From an uncultured Flavobacteriales bacterium (GTDB lineage: Bacteria > Bacteroidota > Bacteroidia > Flavobacteriales > Crocinitomicaceae), in contig CAMLRS010000015.1 of assembly GCA_946482515.1 (NCBI GenBank), positions 15,530 through 79,529 of the forward strand: a DNA stretch of 64,000 nucleotides, written 5' to 3'. The position numbers and the translations under genes are program-made. Shown here piece after piece: positions 1 through 8,730 of the stretch. The notes under the pieces are model-generated. The model did no database searches. It was not told the DNA's origin and worked only from the letters and a program-made list of their open reading frames with translations. Numbering within the stretch: the first letter of the stretch is position 1; each line of letters opens with the position of its first letter.

Positions 1-106
1 GAATCTCGGTCCCACAGTGATCACCATGGCCGAAGCGGAATCCTTGCAGGCACATGCCAATGCCATTTCGGTTCGGCTCGCATCACTTAAACAACCCGTA
101 ACATGA
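1..106 (+). CDS. hisD: Histidinol dehydrogenase, C-terminal fragment
   Basis: The first 106 bases, read from base 2, encode the last 34 residues of a protein ending in LGPTVITMAEAESLQAHANA and a short tail before TGA. This matches the usual HisD C-terminus (G-PTV-TMAEAEGL-AHA). HisD carries out the last two oxidations of histidine synthesis, L-histidinol to L-histidine, with NAD and zinc. Only the tail is in the window, so no catalytic residues can be checked. Its TGA overlaps the hisC ATG (ATGA), which fits the first visible member of the his operon. Confidence 0.88.
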   Translation, partial: NLGPTVITMAEAESLQAHANAISVRLASLKQPVT

Positions 107-1134
107 AGCAGTTGAAAGACTATATACGCGAAGACCTGCTGGATGTGCGCCCCTACGAAAGCGCACGGCACGAATTCACCGGCACGGCCGATACCTGGCT
201 CGATGCCAACGAAAATCCGCTGACAACGTATTACAACCGTTATCCCGATCCGTTCCAGTCGGAATTGAAGACCGTGATTTCCGAGCTCAAAGGCATTCCG
301 GCCGAGCAGCTTTTCCTGGGAAATGGCTCTGATGAGGTACTGGATCTGATCCTGCGCCTGACCTGTCAGTCGTACAAAGACACGATAGCGTCGCTCGATC
401 CGTCGTATGGCATGTACGAAGTGCTGGCAAAACTGAACGCGCTGACATACCGAAAAATTGCGCTGGATGCACAGTTTGAGTGGGATATTGAAGCCGTAAA
501 AGCGCAATTGGAGGATGTGCGGGTGTTGTTCATCTGCCGACCGAACAATCCGACGGGAAACCTGTTTCCATTGAGCGATCTGCGTTCGCTGCTGCAGGAT
601 TTTAAAGGCGTTGTAGTGGTCGACGAAGCCTACATTGATTTCTGTCCGGAAGCTTCAGCTGCCGTTTTGGTGAAGGAATTTCAAAACCTCGTAGTCGTTC
701 AGACACTTTCCAAAGCCTATGGAATGGCCGGTTTGCGTATAGGAATGGCAGTTGCCCGTCCGGAATGGGTAGCCGCACTGAACGCCGTTAAACCACCGTA
801 CAATATCAGCTCGCTGACCCAGCAAACAGCTATCGATTTGTTGCGTACGATCGATTGGTCGGCCATCCGGACAAGTATTTTGAAGGAACGCGAACGCCTG
901 GAAACCGCATTGAAGGCAAATCCGCTGGTACAGGAAGTGTTCCCGAGCGAAGCCAATTTCATTCTTTTCCGCATTTCGGACGCCGGGAATGTTTACCGCT
1001 ACCTGACTGAGCAGGGCATTGTGGTTCGCAATCGCAGCAGCCAGTATAATTGTGCCGATACCTTGCGCATTACGGTCGGGACACCTGAAGAAAACAACCG
1101 ATTTATCAACGCTTTAAACAACTACAATGACTAA
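103..1134 (+). CDS. hisC: Histidinol-phosphate aminotransferase
   Basis: A 343-residue class I/II PLP aminotransferase that converts imidazole-acetol phosphate and glutamate to histidinol phosphate. LDANENP at residues 33-39 is the HisC N-terminal signature, RPNNPTG near 146-152 binds cofactor and substrate, VVVDEAYIDF near 171-180 holds the Asp and Tyr that contact PLP, and SKAYGMAGLRIG carries the Schiff-base lysine, about K204. Length is normal for the family. The ATG overlaps the hisD stop by ATGA and the end overlaps hisB by 8 bp, indicating translational coupling in the his operon. Confidence 0.96.
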   Translation: MKQLKDYIREDLLDVRPYESARHEFTGTADTWLDANENPLTTYYNRYPDPFQSELKTVISELKGIPAEQLFLGNGSDEVLDLILRLTCQSYKDTIASLDPSYGMYEVLAKLNALTYRKIALDAQFEWDIEAVKAQLEDVRVLFICRPNNPTGNLFPLSDLRSLLQDFKGVVVVDEAYIDFCPEASAAVLVKEFQNLVVVQTLSKAYGMAGLRIGMAVARPEWVAALNAVKPPYNISSLTQQTAIDLLRTIDWSAIRTSILKERERLETALKANPLVQEVFPSEANFILFRISDAGNVYRYLTEQGIVVRNRSSQYNCADTLRITVGTPEENNRFINALNNYND

Positions 1135-2266
1135 ACAAAAAGTATTGTTCATCGACCGCGACGGTACGATCATCAAAGAACCGCCGGGCTACCAGATCGA
1201 CAGCTACGAAAAACTGGCTTTCACCGAAGGTGTTATCAGCGCTTTGAAAACCATTGTTTCCTGGCAGGAATACGAGCTGGTGCTGGTGACCAACCAGGAT
1301 GGATTGGGAACAGATGTATTCCCGCGCGAAACATTTACCGGTCCGCACAACCTCATGCTATCCGTATTGGAGAGCGAAGGTATCACGTTTGCCGAAGAAT
1401 GCATCGATTGCAGCTTTCCGGAGGACAATTCACCGAATCGCAAGCCACGAACGGGTATGTTGCAGCGCTACTTTGGAGAGCAATACGACCTCGCTGGCTC
1501 GTTTGTCATCGGTGACCGGCTCACAGACGTGGAGCTGGCGAAAAACCTCGGATGCAAAGCCTTTCTGTACAGATGCAACAGTGAGCTTGGGGCTGGCGAG
1601 ACCGAAAACAACGAGCAGGAACTGGAAGCGTACATAGCGCGTCGCGTGGACAACTGGAACGACCTGGTAGCCGATCTGCGACTGGGGGTTCGCAAGCAGG
1701 AAGTTCGTCGCAAGACAGCTGAAACCGACTGTGCCATCACGTTGGATCTCGACGGTACGGGCGTTTCGGAGATTAATACCGGCATTTCCTTTTTCGATCA
1801 CATGCTCGATCAGCTGGCGCGACACGGACAACTGGATCTTTCCATTCAGATGAAAGGCGACCTCGAAGTGGACGAGCACCACACGATCGAAGACACGGCC
1901 ATTGTACTCGGACAAGTATTTGACCAGGCATTGGGCTCGAAACGCGGAATCGAACGCTATGGTTTTTCCCTACCAATGGACGATTGTTTTGCAACCTGTG
2001 CGATCGATTTCGGTGGTCGGGCAGAGCTGATCTGGAAAGCGGACTTTCAACGGGAATTCGTCGGTAAAATGCCGACAGAAATGATTCAACACTTCTTTAA
2101 AAGCTTTTGTTTTTCAGCTCGTTGTAATGTATATATTGAAGCAATAGGTGAAAATGAACACCACAAGGTGGAAAGCATCTTCAAAGCGTTTGCCAAAGCT
2201 ATTCTCATGGCCAAACGTCGTTCGGGAAACCTGGAATTATTGCCCACCACGAAAAACGAATTGTGA
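1127..2266 (+). CDS. hisB: Bifunctional histidinol-phosphatase / imidazoleglycerol-phosphate dehydratase
   Basis: A 379-residue fusion of two histidine-pathway enzymes. Residues 1-165 are a HAD-type phosphatase with the FIDRDGTI loop (nucleophile D10, D12) and a later IGDRLTDVELAKNLG metal loop; it removes phosphate from histidinol phosphate. Residues 190-379 are imidazoleglycerol-phosphate dehydratase, with FFDHMLDQLARHG, DEHHTIEDTA and the paired ENEHHKVES motif supplying Mn-binding His and Glu. The bifunctional form is shared with enteric HisB and is common in Bacteroidota. It overlaps hisC, and its TGA overlaps the hisH ATG. Confidence 0.96.
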   Translation: MTKQKVLFIDRDGTIIKEPPGYQIDSYEKLAFTEGVISALKTIVSWQEYELVLVTNQDGLGTDVFPRETFTGPHNLMLSVLESEGITFAEECIDCSFPEDNSPNRKPRTGMLQRYFGEQYDLAGSFVIGDRLTDVELAKNLGCKAFLYRCNSELGAGETENNEQELEAYIARRVDNWNDLVADLRLGVRKQEVRRKTAETDCAITLDLDGTGVSEINTGISFFDHMLDQLARHGQLDLSIQMKGDLEVDEHHTIEDTAIVLGQVFDQALGSKRGIERYGFSLPMDDCFATCAIDFGGRAELIWKADFQREFVGKMPTEMIQHFFKSFCFSARCNVYIEAIGENEHHKVESIFKAFAKAILMAKRRSGNLELLPTTKNEL

Positions 2267-2832
2267 TGCAGGTAGCGATCATTGATTACGGTGCCGGTAA
2301 TGTGTTCTCCGTGCAGCAGGCCTTTCGCAGGCTGGGTATTGAACCGGTCGTAACGGCCGATAAATTGCTCATTGCAACGGCCGACCGTGTGGTATTTCCC
2401 GGTGTTGGTCACGCAAAAGCGGCTATGGAACAGCTTCGAAAACAAGAGCTGGATGTGCTGATCCCGCGATTGCAGCAGCCGGTACTCGGTATTTGTCTGG
2501 GAATGCAGCTGTTGTGTCAATCAACTGAAGAAGGAAATGTAAGCGGCCTGGGTGTTTTCGATACAACCGTGAGCAGCTTCACGCAACGTGTTGTGGTTCC
2601 GCACATGGGATGGAACGATGTCCGTTTTCCGGATGAACAACAACAGGGCGTTTTCTACTTCGTTCACAGCTTCAAAGCCGGAATTTGCGCCGATACCTGG
2701 GGCGTTTGCGATTACGACGAGCCTTTTTCCGCGGCCCTGAAAAAAAACAACTTCACCGGAGTCCAGTTTCACCCGGAAAAAAGCGGTGCTGCCGGTGAAG
2801 GGATCTTAACCCATTTTTTAGCAACGATATGA
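2266..2832 (+). CDS. hisH: Imidazole glycerol phosphate synthase, glutamine amidotransferase subunit
   Basis: A 188-residue class I glutamine amidotransferase that feeds ammonia from glutamine to HisF. It starts MQVAIIDYGAGN, the typical HisH opening. The nucleophile elbow GICLGMQLL carries the catalytic Cys near residue 77, and QFHPEKSG supplies the His and Glu of the triad. A GTG at 2263 would add one residue; the ATG at 2266 is preferred because it forms a TGATG overlap with the hisB stop and gives the canonical N-terminus. It overlaps hisA by ATGA. HisF lies two genes on, so both synthase subunits are made from this operon. Confidence 0.95.
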   Translation: MQVAIIDYGAGNVFSVQQAFRRLGIEPVVTADKLLIATADRVVFPGVGHAKAAMEQLRKQELDVLIPRLQQPVLGICLGMQLLCQSTEEGNVSGLGVFDTTVSSFTQRVVVPHMGWNDVRFPDEQQQGVFYFVHSFKAGICADTWGVCDYDEPFSAALKKNNFTGVQFHPEKSGAAGEGILTHFLATI

Positions 2833-3560
2833 TAGCTATTCCAGCCATAGACCTGATCGACGGACAGGTTGTTCGCCTCTTACAGGGCGATTTCGGCAAA
2901 CAAACTTCTTACAACCGCGATCCGCTGGTCTACGCGCAGCAACTAGCAGCGGCAGGACTGAATTACCTGCACCTGGTCGATCTTTCGGGCGCGAAACAGG
3001 GCAAACTGGTCCACACAGAGCTGGTGAAAACGATTTGCGACACGACAAGCCTGAAAGTGGATTTCGGCGGTGGCGTACAATCGGAAGCTGATGTGCAAAC
3101 CATTCTGGCTACCGGCGCTAATCAGGTAGTAATTGGCAGTTTGTGTGTGAAACAGCCCGAATTGGTGGCTTCCTGGATACAAACATATAGCGCGGAGCGT
3201 TTCCTGCTGGCCATCGACACGGACGGAATGACAGTAAAAATCAACGGATGGCAGGAAGGATCTGGAAAAACACTGATGGAAGTCGTGGCCGGATTTGAAG
3301 CATTCGAAGGCATTACGGTGCTCACTACCGATATTCGTCGCGATGGAACCGGAACGGGTGCTAATACGGAACTGTACAGCGAGCTTGTAAACACGTATCC
3401 ATCCATTCGCTGGATTGCCAGCGGCGGCGTGGAATCGTTGTCGGACCTGGAAGAGCTGCGTGCAGCCGGCTGTTACGGCTGTGTGATCGGAAAAGCCTTG
3501 CTGGAAGGAAAAATCACCCCGGAAGAGCTCCAGCAATTTAACGAACGAAGCTATGTATAA
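2829..3560 (+). CDS. hisA: ProFAR isomerase (HisA)
   Basis: A 243-residue (beta/alpha)8 barrel that isomerises ProFAR to PRFAR, the fourth step of histidine synthesis. AIPAIDLIDGQVVRL holds the conserved catalytic Asp at D8; the second half carries VLTTDIRRDGTGTGANTELY with the partner Asp, and ASGGVESLSDL and GCVIGKALLEGK form phosphate-binding loops. HisA and HisF share this half-barrel ancestry, seen here in their similar openings. It overlaps hisH by 4 bp and hisF by 8 bp. Confidence 0.95.
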   Translation: MIAIPAIDLIDGQVVRLLQGDFGKQTSYNRDPLVYAQQLAAAGLNYLHLVDLSGAKQGKLVHTELVKTICDTTSLKVDFGGGVQSEADVQTILATGANQVVIGSLCVKQPELVASWIQTYSAERFLLAIDTDGMTVKINGWQEGSGKTLMEVVAGFEAFEGITVLTTDIRRDGTGTGANTELYSELVNTYPSIRWIASGGVESLSDLEELRAAGCYGCVIGKALLEGKITPEELQQFNERSYV

Positions 3561-4335
3561 GCGCATTATTCCTTGCCTGGACATCCGCAACGGACGAACG
3601 GTGAAAGGCATTCAGTTTGAATCCATTCGCGATGCCGGCGATCCGGCCGAGCTGGCAGCATTGTATGCCCAACAAGGCGCCGATGAGCTGGTATTGCTCG
3701 ATATTTCGGCTACGATCGAAGAACGTTCCGCATTCATTCCCGTAGTGGAAACCGTGGCGAGCCGCATCAACATTCCGTTTACGGTAGGTGGCGGCATCAC
3801 GTCGGTGGAAACGGCTTACCAGCTGCTGCGAGCGGGCGCCGACAAAATTTCGGTGAACTCGGCAGCCGTTTACCGACCTGAATTGATCAGCGAGCTGGCG
3901 GCACAATTCGGCAGTCAGTGCGTTGTAGTGGCCATGGATGTTAAACGACAGGAAAACGACTGGATGGTCTTTACCCACGGTGGCCGCAATAATACCGGGA
4001 TTTCCATGCGTGACTGGATCAGACGCGTGGTGGAGCTGGGAGCCGGCGAATTGCTGATCACTTCCATGGACGGCGACGGAACGAAAAACGGCTTTGATTG
4101 CGATTGCTACCGCGTGGTGGGTGAATTGACCAATCTGCCGGTTATTGCTTCGGGTGGAGCCGGTTCAGCAGAGCATTTCGAAGAATTATTTCTCCAAACA
4201 CCAGTAACAGGAGGTCTGGCAGCCAGTATTTTCCACTTTGGAGAAGTGCCGGTGCCGGTTTTGAAAACACAATTGCAGGAACGCGGAATTCGTATGCGCC
4301 TGCCGAAAACAACAGAATATGGAATTGAAATTTGA
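3553..4335 (+). CDS. hisF: Imidazole glycerol phosphate synthase, cyclase subunit
   Basis: A 260-residue TIM barrel that closes the imidazole ring using ammonia from HisH, giving IGP and the purine intermediate AICAR. IIPCLDIRNGRTVKG carries the first catalytic Asp (about D10), LLITSMDGDGTKNGFD the second, and VGGGITSVE and ASGGAGSAEH the phosphate loops. Length is standard. The last 17 bases overlap hisIE in another frame, an unusually long but still typical overlap for a tightly coupled operon. Confidence 0.96.
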   Translation: MYKRIIPCLDIRNGRTVKGIQFESIRDAGDPAELAALYAQQGADELVLLDISATIEERSAFIPVVETVASRINIPFTVGGGITSVETAYQLLRAGADKISVNSAAVYRPELISELAAQFGSQCVVVAMDVKRQENDWMVFTHGGRNNTGISMRDWIRRVVELGAGELLITSMDGDGTKNGFDCDCYRVVGELTNLPVIASGGAGSAEHFEELFLQTPVTGGLAASIFHFGEVPVPVLKTQLQERGIRMRLPKTTEYGIEI

Positions 4336-4909
4336 CAAAGACGGATTGATCCCGGCCATTGTTCAGGATGCCGTTTCGAAGCAGGTACTGATGCTGGGCT
4401 ATATGAACGCGGAAACGGTCAAACAAACCGAAGAAACAGGAATTGTGACGTTTTTTAGTCGTTCGCGACAGGAAACCTGGGTAAAAGGCGCTACTTCGGG
4501 CAATTACCTGCGACTGGTGAGCTGGTCGGATGATTGCGACAACGACGCGTTGCTGATACAGGCACTTCCCGACGGCCCAACCTGTCACACGGGCAGCGTT
4601 TCCTGCTTTCCGGATGCAACAGCACACGAGCTGGCGTTTCTTTCTGCTTTGGAACGAACTGTTGATGACCGTTTTACCAATCCGAAGGAAGGATCGTACA
4701 TCCAAACATTGATCGAAAAAGGCTTGCCAAAAATCGCTCAGAAAGTAGGTGAGGAGGGCGTGGAAGTGGTAATCGAAGCACTACGTGACGAACCGGAATT
4801 GTTCCTGGGAGAAGCAGCCGATCTGTTGTTTCACTACCTGGTTTTATTGCGTGCTAAAAACGTACCGCTCAGTGATGTACTGAACGTATTGGAAAAACGG
4901 TCGAAATAA
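4319..4909 (+). CDS. hisIE: Bifunctional phosphoribosyl-AMP cyclohydrolase / phosphoribosyl-ATP pyrophosphatase
   Basis: A 196-residue HisI-HisE fusion catalysing steps two and three of histidine synthesis. The HisI half (1-105) shows YMNAE, FFSRSRQETWVKGATSGN and WSDDCDNDALL, plus GPTCHTGS with the metal-binding Cys and His. The HisE half (110-196) is a MazG-like all-helical domain with IQKVGEEGVEVVIEA-type acidic residues for Mg-PRATP hydrolysis. It is the last gene of the operon; only 3 bases separate it from the convergent proC stop. hisG, which would complete the pathway, is not in the window. Confidence 0.95.
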   Translation: MELKFDKDGLIPAIVQDAVSKQVLMLGYMNAETVKQTEETGIVTFFSRSRQETWVKGATSGNYLRLVSWSDDCDNDALLIQALPDGPTCHTGSVSCFPDATAHELAFLSALERTVDDRFTNPKEGSYIQTLIEKGLPKIAQKVGEEGVEVVIEALRDEPELFLGEAADLLFHYLVLLRAKNVPLSDVLNVLEKRSK

Positions 4910-4912
4910 CGA

Positions 4913-5707
4913 TTAAGCTTTGCGTTCGATCTTCTGGTAAGAAGTCACGATGCCTTTGATCAGCGCGGAGCTGAAGCCGCTGTGTTCCATTTCGTTGAGT
5001 CCGACAATGGTACAGCCCTTCGGCGTGGTCACTTTGTCGATTTCCTCTTCCGGGTGGAGGCCGTTGCGGATCAATAATTCCGCTGCGCCTTTTACAGTCT
5101 GATTCACGATTTTATTCGCCGTTTTCGAATCAAAGCCCACTTCGATACCGCCCTGGATCATCGCTCGGATAAAACGCAAGGCATAAGCAACGCCGCAAGC
5201 CCCGAGAATGGTCGCTGATTCCATCAGCTGTTCGTCGATCCAGACCGTTTCGCCAATGGCTTCAAACAAAGCTTCAACCGTGGCTTTTTTATTCAACGGA
5301 TCGTTGTGAACGCTCAGCGCCGTCATACTTTCCTGCACATCGGCAGCGGTATTTGGCATGGCTCGGAATACGGAATAGTCATCCTGCCCAAGTGCGAAGC
5401 TTAATTCCTGGATGCGAATGCCTGTTGCAACGGAAATCACCGTATGACGGCTGGCATCGAAAGAAGCGGCATGTTCGCGCACGAAATCCAGGATAGTGAA
5501 AGGCTTCAGCGCAAGAATGATCGTATCGCATTCTTGTAGCGCACGTTTATTATCGGCTGTAAAAATGGTGCGGTCATCGGCCAGTGGTTGCAGGCCTTCG
5601 GGGTTTCGGCGCGTACCGTAGATCAGGGCCTCGGGGTAATGCTTCCGCAATCCCTTTACAAGTGCCAATCCTAAGTTTCCGCATCCGATAACCGCAATTT
5701 TTTCCAT
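4913..5707 (-). CDS. proC: Pyrroline-5-carboxylate reductase
   Basis: A 264-residue NAD(P)H-dependent reductase for the last step of proline synthesis. The N-terminal Rossmann motif is AVIGCGNLGLALVKGL (residues 4-19). FRAMPNTAADVQESMTAL is the substrate region, and the C-terminal dimer domain has GACGVAYALRFIRAM and TTPKGCTIVGLNEME, matching the family signature (T-PGGTT--GL--LE). In this copy PGG reads PKG. It is transcribed alone from the minus strand, convergent with the his operon, and its promoter carries a palindrome (separate entry). Confidence 0.93.
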   Translation of the reverse strand: MEKIAVIGCGNLGLALVKGLRKHYPEALIYGTRRNPEGLQPLADDRTIFTADNKRALQECDTIILALKPFTILDFVREHAASFDASRHTVISVATGIRIQELSFALGQDDYSVFRAMPNTAADVQESMTALSVHNDPLNKKATVEALFEAIGETVWIDEQLMESATILGACGVAYALRFIRAMIQGGIEVGFDSKTANKIVNQTVKGAAELLIRNGLHPEEEIDKVTTPKGCTIVGLNEMEHSGFSSALIKGIVTSYQKIERKA

Positions 5708-5723
5708 TTTGTTGTTTTTGTCA

Positions 5724-5768
5724 CAAACTTACTCTTTTGCTGTTGATTAATCTAGTCCTGAACTAGAT
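5724..5768 (-). promoter_or_regulatory. proC promoter with palindromic operator candidate
   Basis: On the minus strand TAAGTTTG (5724-5731) fits the Bacteroidota -7 box and lies 16 bases before the proC ATG. Upstream at 5750-5768 is a perfect inverted repeat, ATCTAGT-N5-ACTAGAT, placed where the -33 element should be. No TTTG is seen there, so the palindrome may be a repressor or activator site. The regulator is unknown. Confidence 0.45.
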
Positions 5769-6170
5769 AATTTATACGCGCCTCAACCGGGCAGGAATGC
5801 TGAACTGTTTGTATCTTTGTTCTAACTGTTCGTCCCGATAGATCGGGAGTGTAAACAGGATTCCGATTCGTCGGAAGACCCATGCAGTTTTTTGTTGACG
5901 TCTAACATTTTTAACGAACGGGGAGACTTGACGATTCAATGGCGGGCCGTATCCCGATTTATCGGGAAGAGGAAGGATTCCAAACAACGGATTACAACGA
6001 AGCGCAGCGAACTAAATCGTGCTTTTTCTGAGACGTTCAGAAGATCCGCTGCATGGGTTTTTTAGTTGATGTTTGATTTTGGATGCTGGATTTTGATGAG
6101 CATCTTCGTGTGAAGATATAAAACGAAAAACCCCGACGAAAGCCGGGGTTTTTCATTATGCTGATCAATA
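5769..6170. other. Intergenic region with short palindromes, no gene seen
   Basis: No convincing coding sequence. The region holds two TCCCGAT-ATCGGGA-type palindromes (5833-5848 and 5952-5967), a related TTCCGA-TCGGAA one (5861-5876), and a rho-independent terminator at its right end. Similar palindromes recur at 21234-21252 and 49236-49255. Confidence 0.5.
6126..6153 (-). terminator. Rho-independent terminator after the 6171-6614 gene
   Basis: An A-tract, a CCCCG/CGGGG stem (6131-6148, loop about 8 nt) and a T-tract form a symmetric terminator that would work in both directions. It lies about 18 bases past the stop of the minus-strand lipoprotein gene. Confidence 0.8.
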
Positions 6171-6614
6171 TTATTTCTGATAAGTTTTGTAGACGTTCGA
6201 TTTGCGATCGCTTCCCTGTGTAATGAGTGTTTGATCGTCGAGCTGGCTGATCTGCAGCTTTTCCATATACGAGGTGTCGTTCTTCAGGTGGTTCAGTGTG
6301 AGCGTTTTGCCCTCAATTTTCCACTGTCCGTGTGAGCGCTCGTTGATCATCGGCAAGCCTTTGTTCTTCCAGGAAGGATCGATGAACGTGTCGTAAATGA
6401 GGAAATAGCCGCCTTTTTGAATGTGAAGGATCACGTAAGTAGGCTGATCGGCATACGGTACACCTTTCTCACGTGTGGAAGTACGCTCTTCTTTCTGAAG
6501 CTTCCATTTGCCTTCGAGCGGCTGCGCTGTTTCTTTTGTGGTTTTTTCTGTTGATTCCGAACATGCTGCCAGCATACCGGAACCGAGTATCAGGATAGCG
6601 TAAATAGTTTTCAT
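6171..6614 (-). CDS. Lipocalin-like lipoprotein, function unknown
   Basis: A 147-residue predicted lipoprotein. The signal peptide MKTIYAILILGSGMLAAC ends in a LAAC lipobox with Cys18. The mature part has LEGKWKLQKEE near 34-44, YVILHIQKGGYFLIYDTF, GQWKIEGKTLTL and IQLDD/TLITQ-type strands. This alternating pattern resembles the small lipocalin-like (DUF5004 or lipocalin_5-type) beta-barrels common in Bacteroidota, but the assignment rests on pattern only. It is 52 bases downstream of the EEP gene on the same strand and ends at a strong terminator. Substrate unknown. Confidence 0.65.
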   Translation of the reverse strand: MKTIYAILILGSGMLAACSESTEKTTKETAQPLEGKWKLQKEERTSTREKGVPYADQPTYVILHIQKGGYFLIYDTFIDPSWKNKGLPMINERSHGQWKIEGKTLTLNHLKNDTSYMEKLQISQLDDQTLITQGSDRKSNVYKTYQK

Positions 6615-6666
6615 GATCTAAATATAACCAATGACGGAAAAGGGAACAACGCCCGCTTAACTTTTT

Positions 6667-7800
6667 TCATTTTTCCAGTTTTCGGCGCCAAATTTCACAG
6701 GCAATGGCGCGATGATCGGAATAAGCTTTCTTCTGAATAGTAAAATTGCGGGCTGCAAGCTCCTGCGTATGGAAAATGTAGTCGATTCGTCCGGCGGGAA
6801 TTTTGCCTACGTATGTCACTCCCAAACCGTTCGATGTTTCGCGGTAGGAATCCACGAGCAATTTGTCGAACTGGTTGTAGACATATGAAAGCGGCGTATC
6901 GTTGAAATCGCCGCAGATCACGACCGGATAAGGCGAGCTTTCCACGTGTTCCATAACGGTCCGCGCCTGATTAGCCCGCTCAGGATAGGCGATGCGCAGC
7001 TTTTCGATCAGCAGTCGGAAAGTGGATTTCTGCTCGGCGCTGTTCGCGTTTTCTTCCCCGAACAAGGCGTAATCGTCCTGTTGCAGCTTGATCGACTGCA
7101 AGTGGATGTTGTAAAAACGGATCGTGTCGTTGCCTTTCACGATATCGGCAAACACGCAGTAATTATCGCTGTTCTGTGTTTTGAACATCACATCGCCTTT
7201 CGCGATCATCGGGTATTTGGACAGCATGCAGATACCATAATACTGGCGGCCTTTCAGCTTGTGCGAATACCGTTCCTGGTAATCTTTGATCTTCAGCAGC
7301 TGGATCAGCTTGTCCTTGGTCGAGAAATTGGTAGGCGCGTCCTGGTGATAGAATTCCTGGAAGCAGACAACGTCGGGCTGAAATTCGTTGACGTAGGCGA
7401 TAATAGAATCGCGGTTTTGTCGTGCTACGTCCAGCGATTCATTGTAGCGGTCGAACAGGCGCACGTTGTAGCTCATGATCTTCCACGACGTCACGTCTTC
7501 GGGCATTTCCGGCGGCGAAAAGGTAATGGCCAGTGTACGAAAGTGCAGATTGCCGCCCAGCAGAACGATGCCAAGGATCACCAATGCCCAGCGGGAACGC
7601 TTAAGTGCCCAGTAGATCAGGAACAGCAGCGTAACGGAAATGATGATCGGATAACTGAGTCCGAAGAACGGCAGGATCCAAAGGGTTTCCGGGTGTACAT
7701 ACGGACACAAATACGCAAGGAACAGGGAGATCAGGCACAGAATCGTCAGTACCTTCATCAGCGTAGCAAAACGCCCCGATTTCCCTGTTTGTTTCGCCAT
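6667..7800 (-). CDS. Membrane-anchored endonuclease/exonuclease/phosphatase (EEP) family protein
   Basis: A 377-residue protein. Three hydrophobic segments (about residues 13-35, 38-66 and 70-90) anchor a C-terminal EEP domain. The domain shows MSYNVRLFD, VVCFQEFY (metal Glu), IHLQS, CGDFNDTP (catalytic Asp/Asn) and a terminal YSDHRAIACEI His motif, so the active site looks intact. Members act on DNA, phosphoinositides, sphingomyelin or polyprenyl phosphates; the substrate cannot be told here. It starts directly after the rhomboid stop (no gap), so it is probably the fourth gene of a mutL operon. Confidence 0.88.
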   Translation of the reverse strand: MAKQTGKSGRFATLMKVLTILCLISLFLAYLCPYVHPETLWILPFFGLSYPIIISVTLLFLIYWALKRSRWALVILGIVLLGGNLHFRTLAITFSPPEMPEDVTSWKIMSYNVRLFDRYNESLDVARQNRDSIIAYVNEFQPDVVCFQEFYHQDAPTNFSTKDKLIQLLKIKDYQERYSHKLKGRQYYGICMLSKYPMIAKGDVMFKTQNSDNYCVFADIVKGNDTIRFYNIHLQSIKLQQDDYALFGEENANSAEQKSTFRLLIEKLRIAYPERANQARTVMEHVESSPYPVVICGDFNDTPLSYVYNQFDKLLVDSYRETSNGLGVTYVGKIPAGRIDYIFHTQELAARNFTIQKKAYSDHRAIACEIWRRKLEK

Positions 7801-8724
7801 CTACTTTTTACTTTGGGTAAACAGAAATTCTTTTTCCGCCTTGGTCAGCGATTCGTAACCCGATTTCGAGATCTTATCGAGGATCGCATCGATACGACGC
7901 TGACGCTCCTTGGCTTCCATGTTGTATTGTTCGTCGGTTTTGCCCATACGACCGCCGCCACGCTCGGCACGCAGGCGTGATTTCGGCTTGAACAGGTTAT
8001 TGAAGAACGAACGAACACGTTGCATGAATCGTTCAGACATATTGATGATATTGGAAGACGAATGCAGGTTTTGTACCGAAAGGATTCCCGTCAATGCTCC
8101 GCCGATGTGCGCAAAATGGGCTACGCTGTCGTCGGAACCGAGACTAAGCAGGTTCGACAACAGGAAAATCCCCGCCAGCAGGATGAGCGGAACCGGAATC
8201 AAGCCAAACAGGTTCACCTGTAACGACGGACGGTAAAAAGCCATGGCAATAAAGATAGCTGTTATCGAACCGGAAGCACCCACGACCACAGCGTGTTCGT
8301 TCATGGAAGCAAACAGCAGATGGGCCAGCAATTCGAACAAACCGCCCACCAAACCGCCGATTACGTAGAGGTGCGTCAGTCGCCGTGCATTGAAAAACTG
8401 CAGGAACATATTACCCGAGACATACAGGAACAGCATGTTGAGCAGGAAATGCAGAAAATCAAAGTGGGAAAAAATGCTGGTAACGAGCCCCCATGGTTTG
8501 CGGAGGAACTCACTGAAGTTGGTTTCGAGCGTAAAAACGTCCGTCATGACGTTCGACACTATTCCGCCGGCATTCCCGGTTAATTTTTCGATCATCAGGG
8601 AAATCCCGATCACCAGGAACACGACCGTATTGATGAAAATCAACCGGATGTGCGCTCCACCATGTGTGTACTGGTGCTTCAGCTCATCGATAAAAGTGCG
8701 TTCGGTTTGCATGTTAGCAGTCAA
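7801..8724 (-). CDS. Rhomboid family intramembrane serine protease with C-terminal helical tail
   Basis: A 307-residue rhomboid. HFLLNMLFLYVSGNMF and GASGSITAIFIAMAFY carry the Asn and the catalytic Ser, and HFAHIGGALTG the catalytic His, so the dyad is present. About six membrane segments span residues 25-220. The last 85 residues are charged and cytoplasmic (MGKTDEQYNMEAKERQRRID onwards), resembling the DUF6576 tail of Bacteroidota rhomboids. It follows another rhomboid by 6 bases, in the mutL operon. Substrates unknown. Confidence 0.92.
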   Translation of the reverse strand: MTANMQTERTFIDELKHQYTHGGAHIRLIFINTVVFLVIGISLMIEKLTGNAGGIVSNVMTDVFTLETNFSEFLRKPWGLVTSIFSHFDFLHFLLNMLFLYVSGNMFLQFFNARRLTHLYVIGGLVGGLFELLAHLLFASMNEHAVVVGASGSITAIFIAMAFYRPSLQVNLFGLIPVPLILLAGIFLLSNLLSLGSDDSVAHFAHIGGALTGILSVQNLHSSSNIINMSERFMQRVRSFFNNLFKPKSRLRAERGGGRMGKTDEQYNMEAKERQRRIDAILDKISKSGYESLTKAEKEFLFTQSKK

Positions 8725-8730
8725 CTAGGG

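Noticed and set aside
1127..2266. Frameshift or accidental fusion in hisB
   Set aside because: The two-domain form is a known natural bifunctional HisB, and both halves keep their motifs.
6946..7980. 344-codon open frame on the plus strand opposite the EEP gene
   Set aside because: It lies antisense to a protein with intact EEP motifs, and its own translation is rich in Gln, His and Arg with no known domain.
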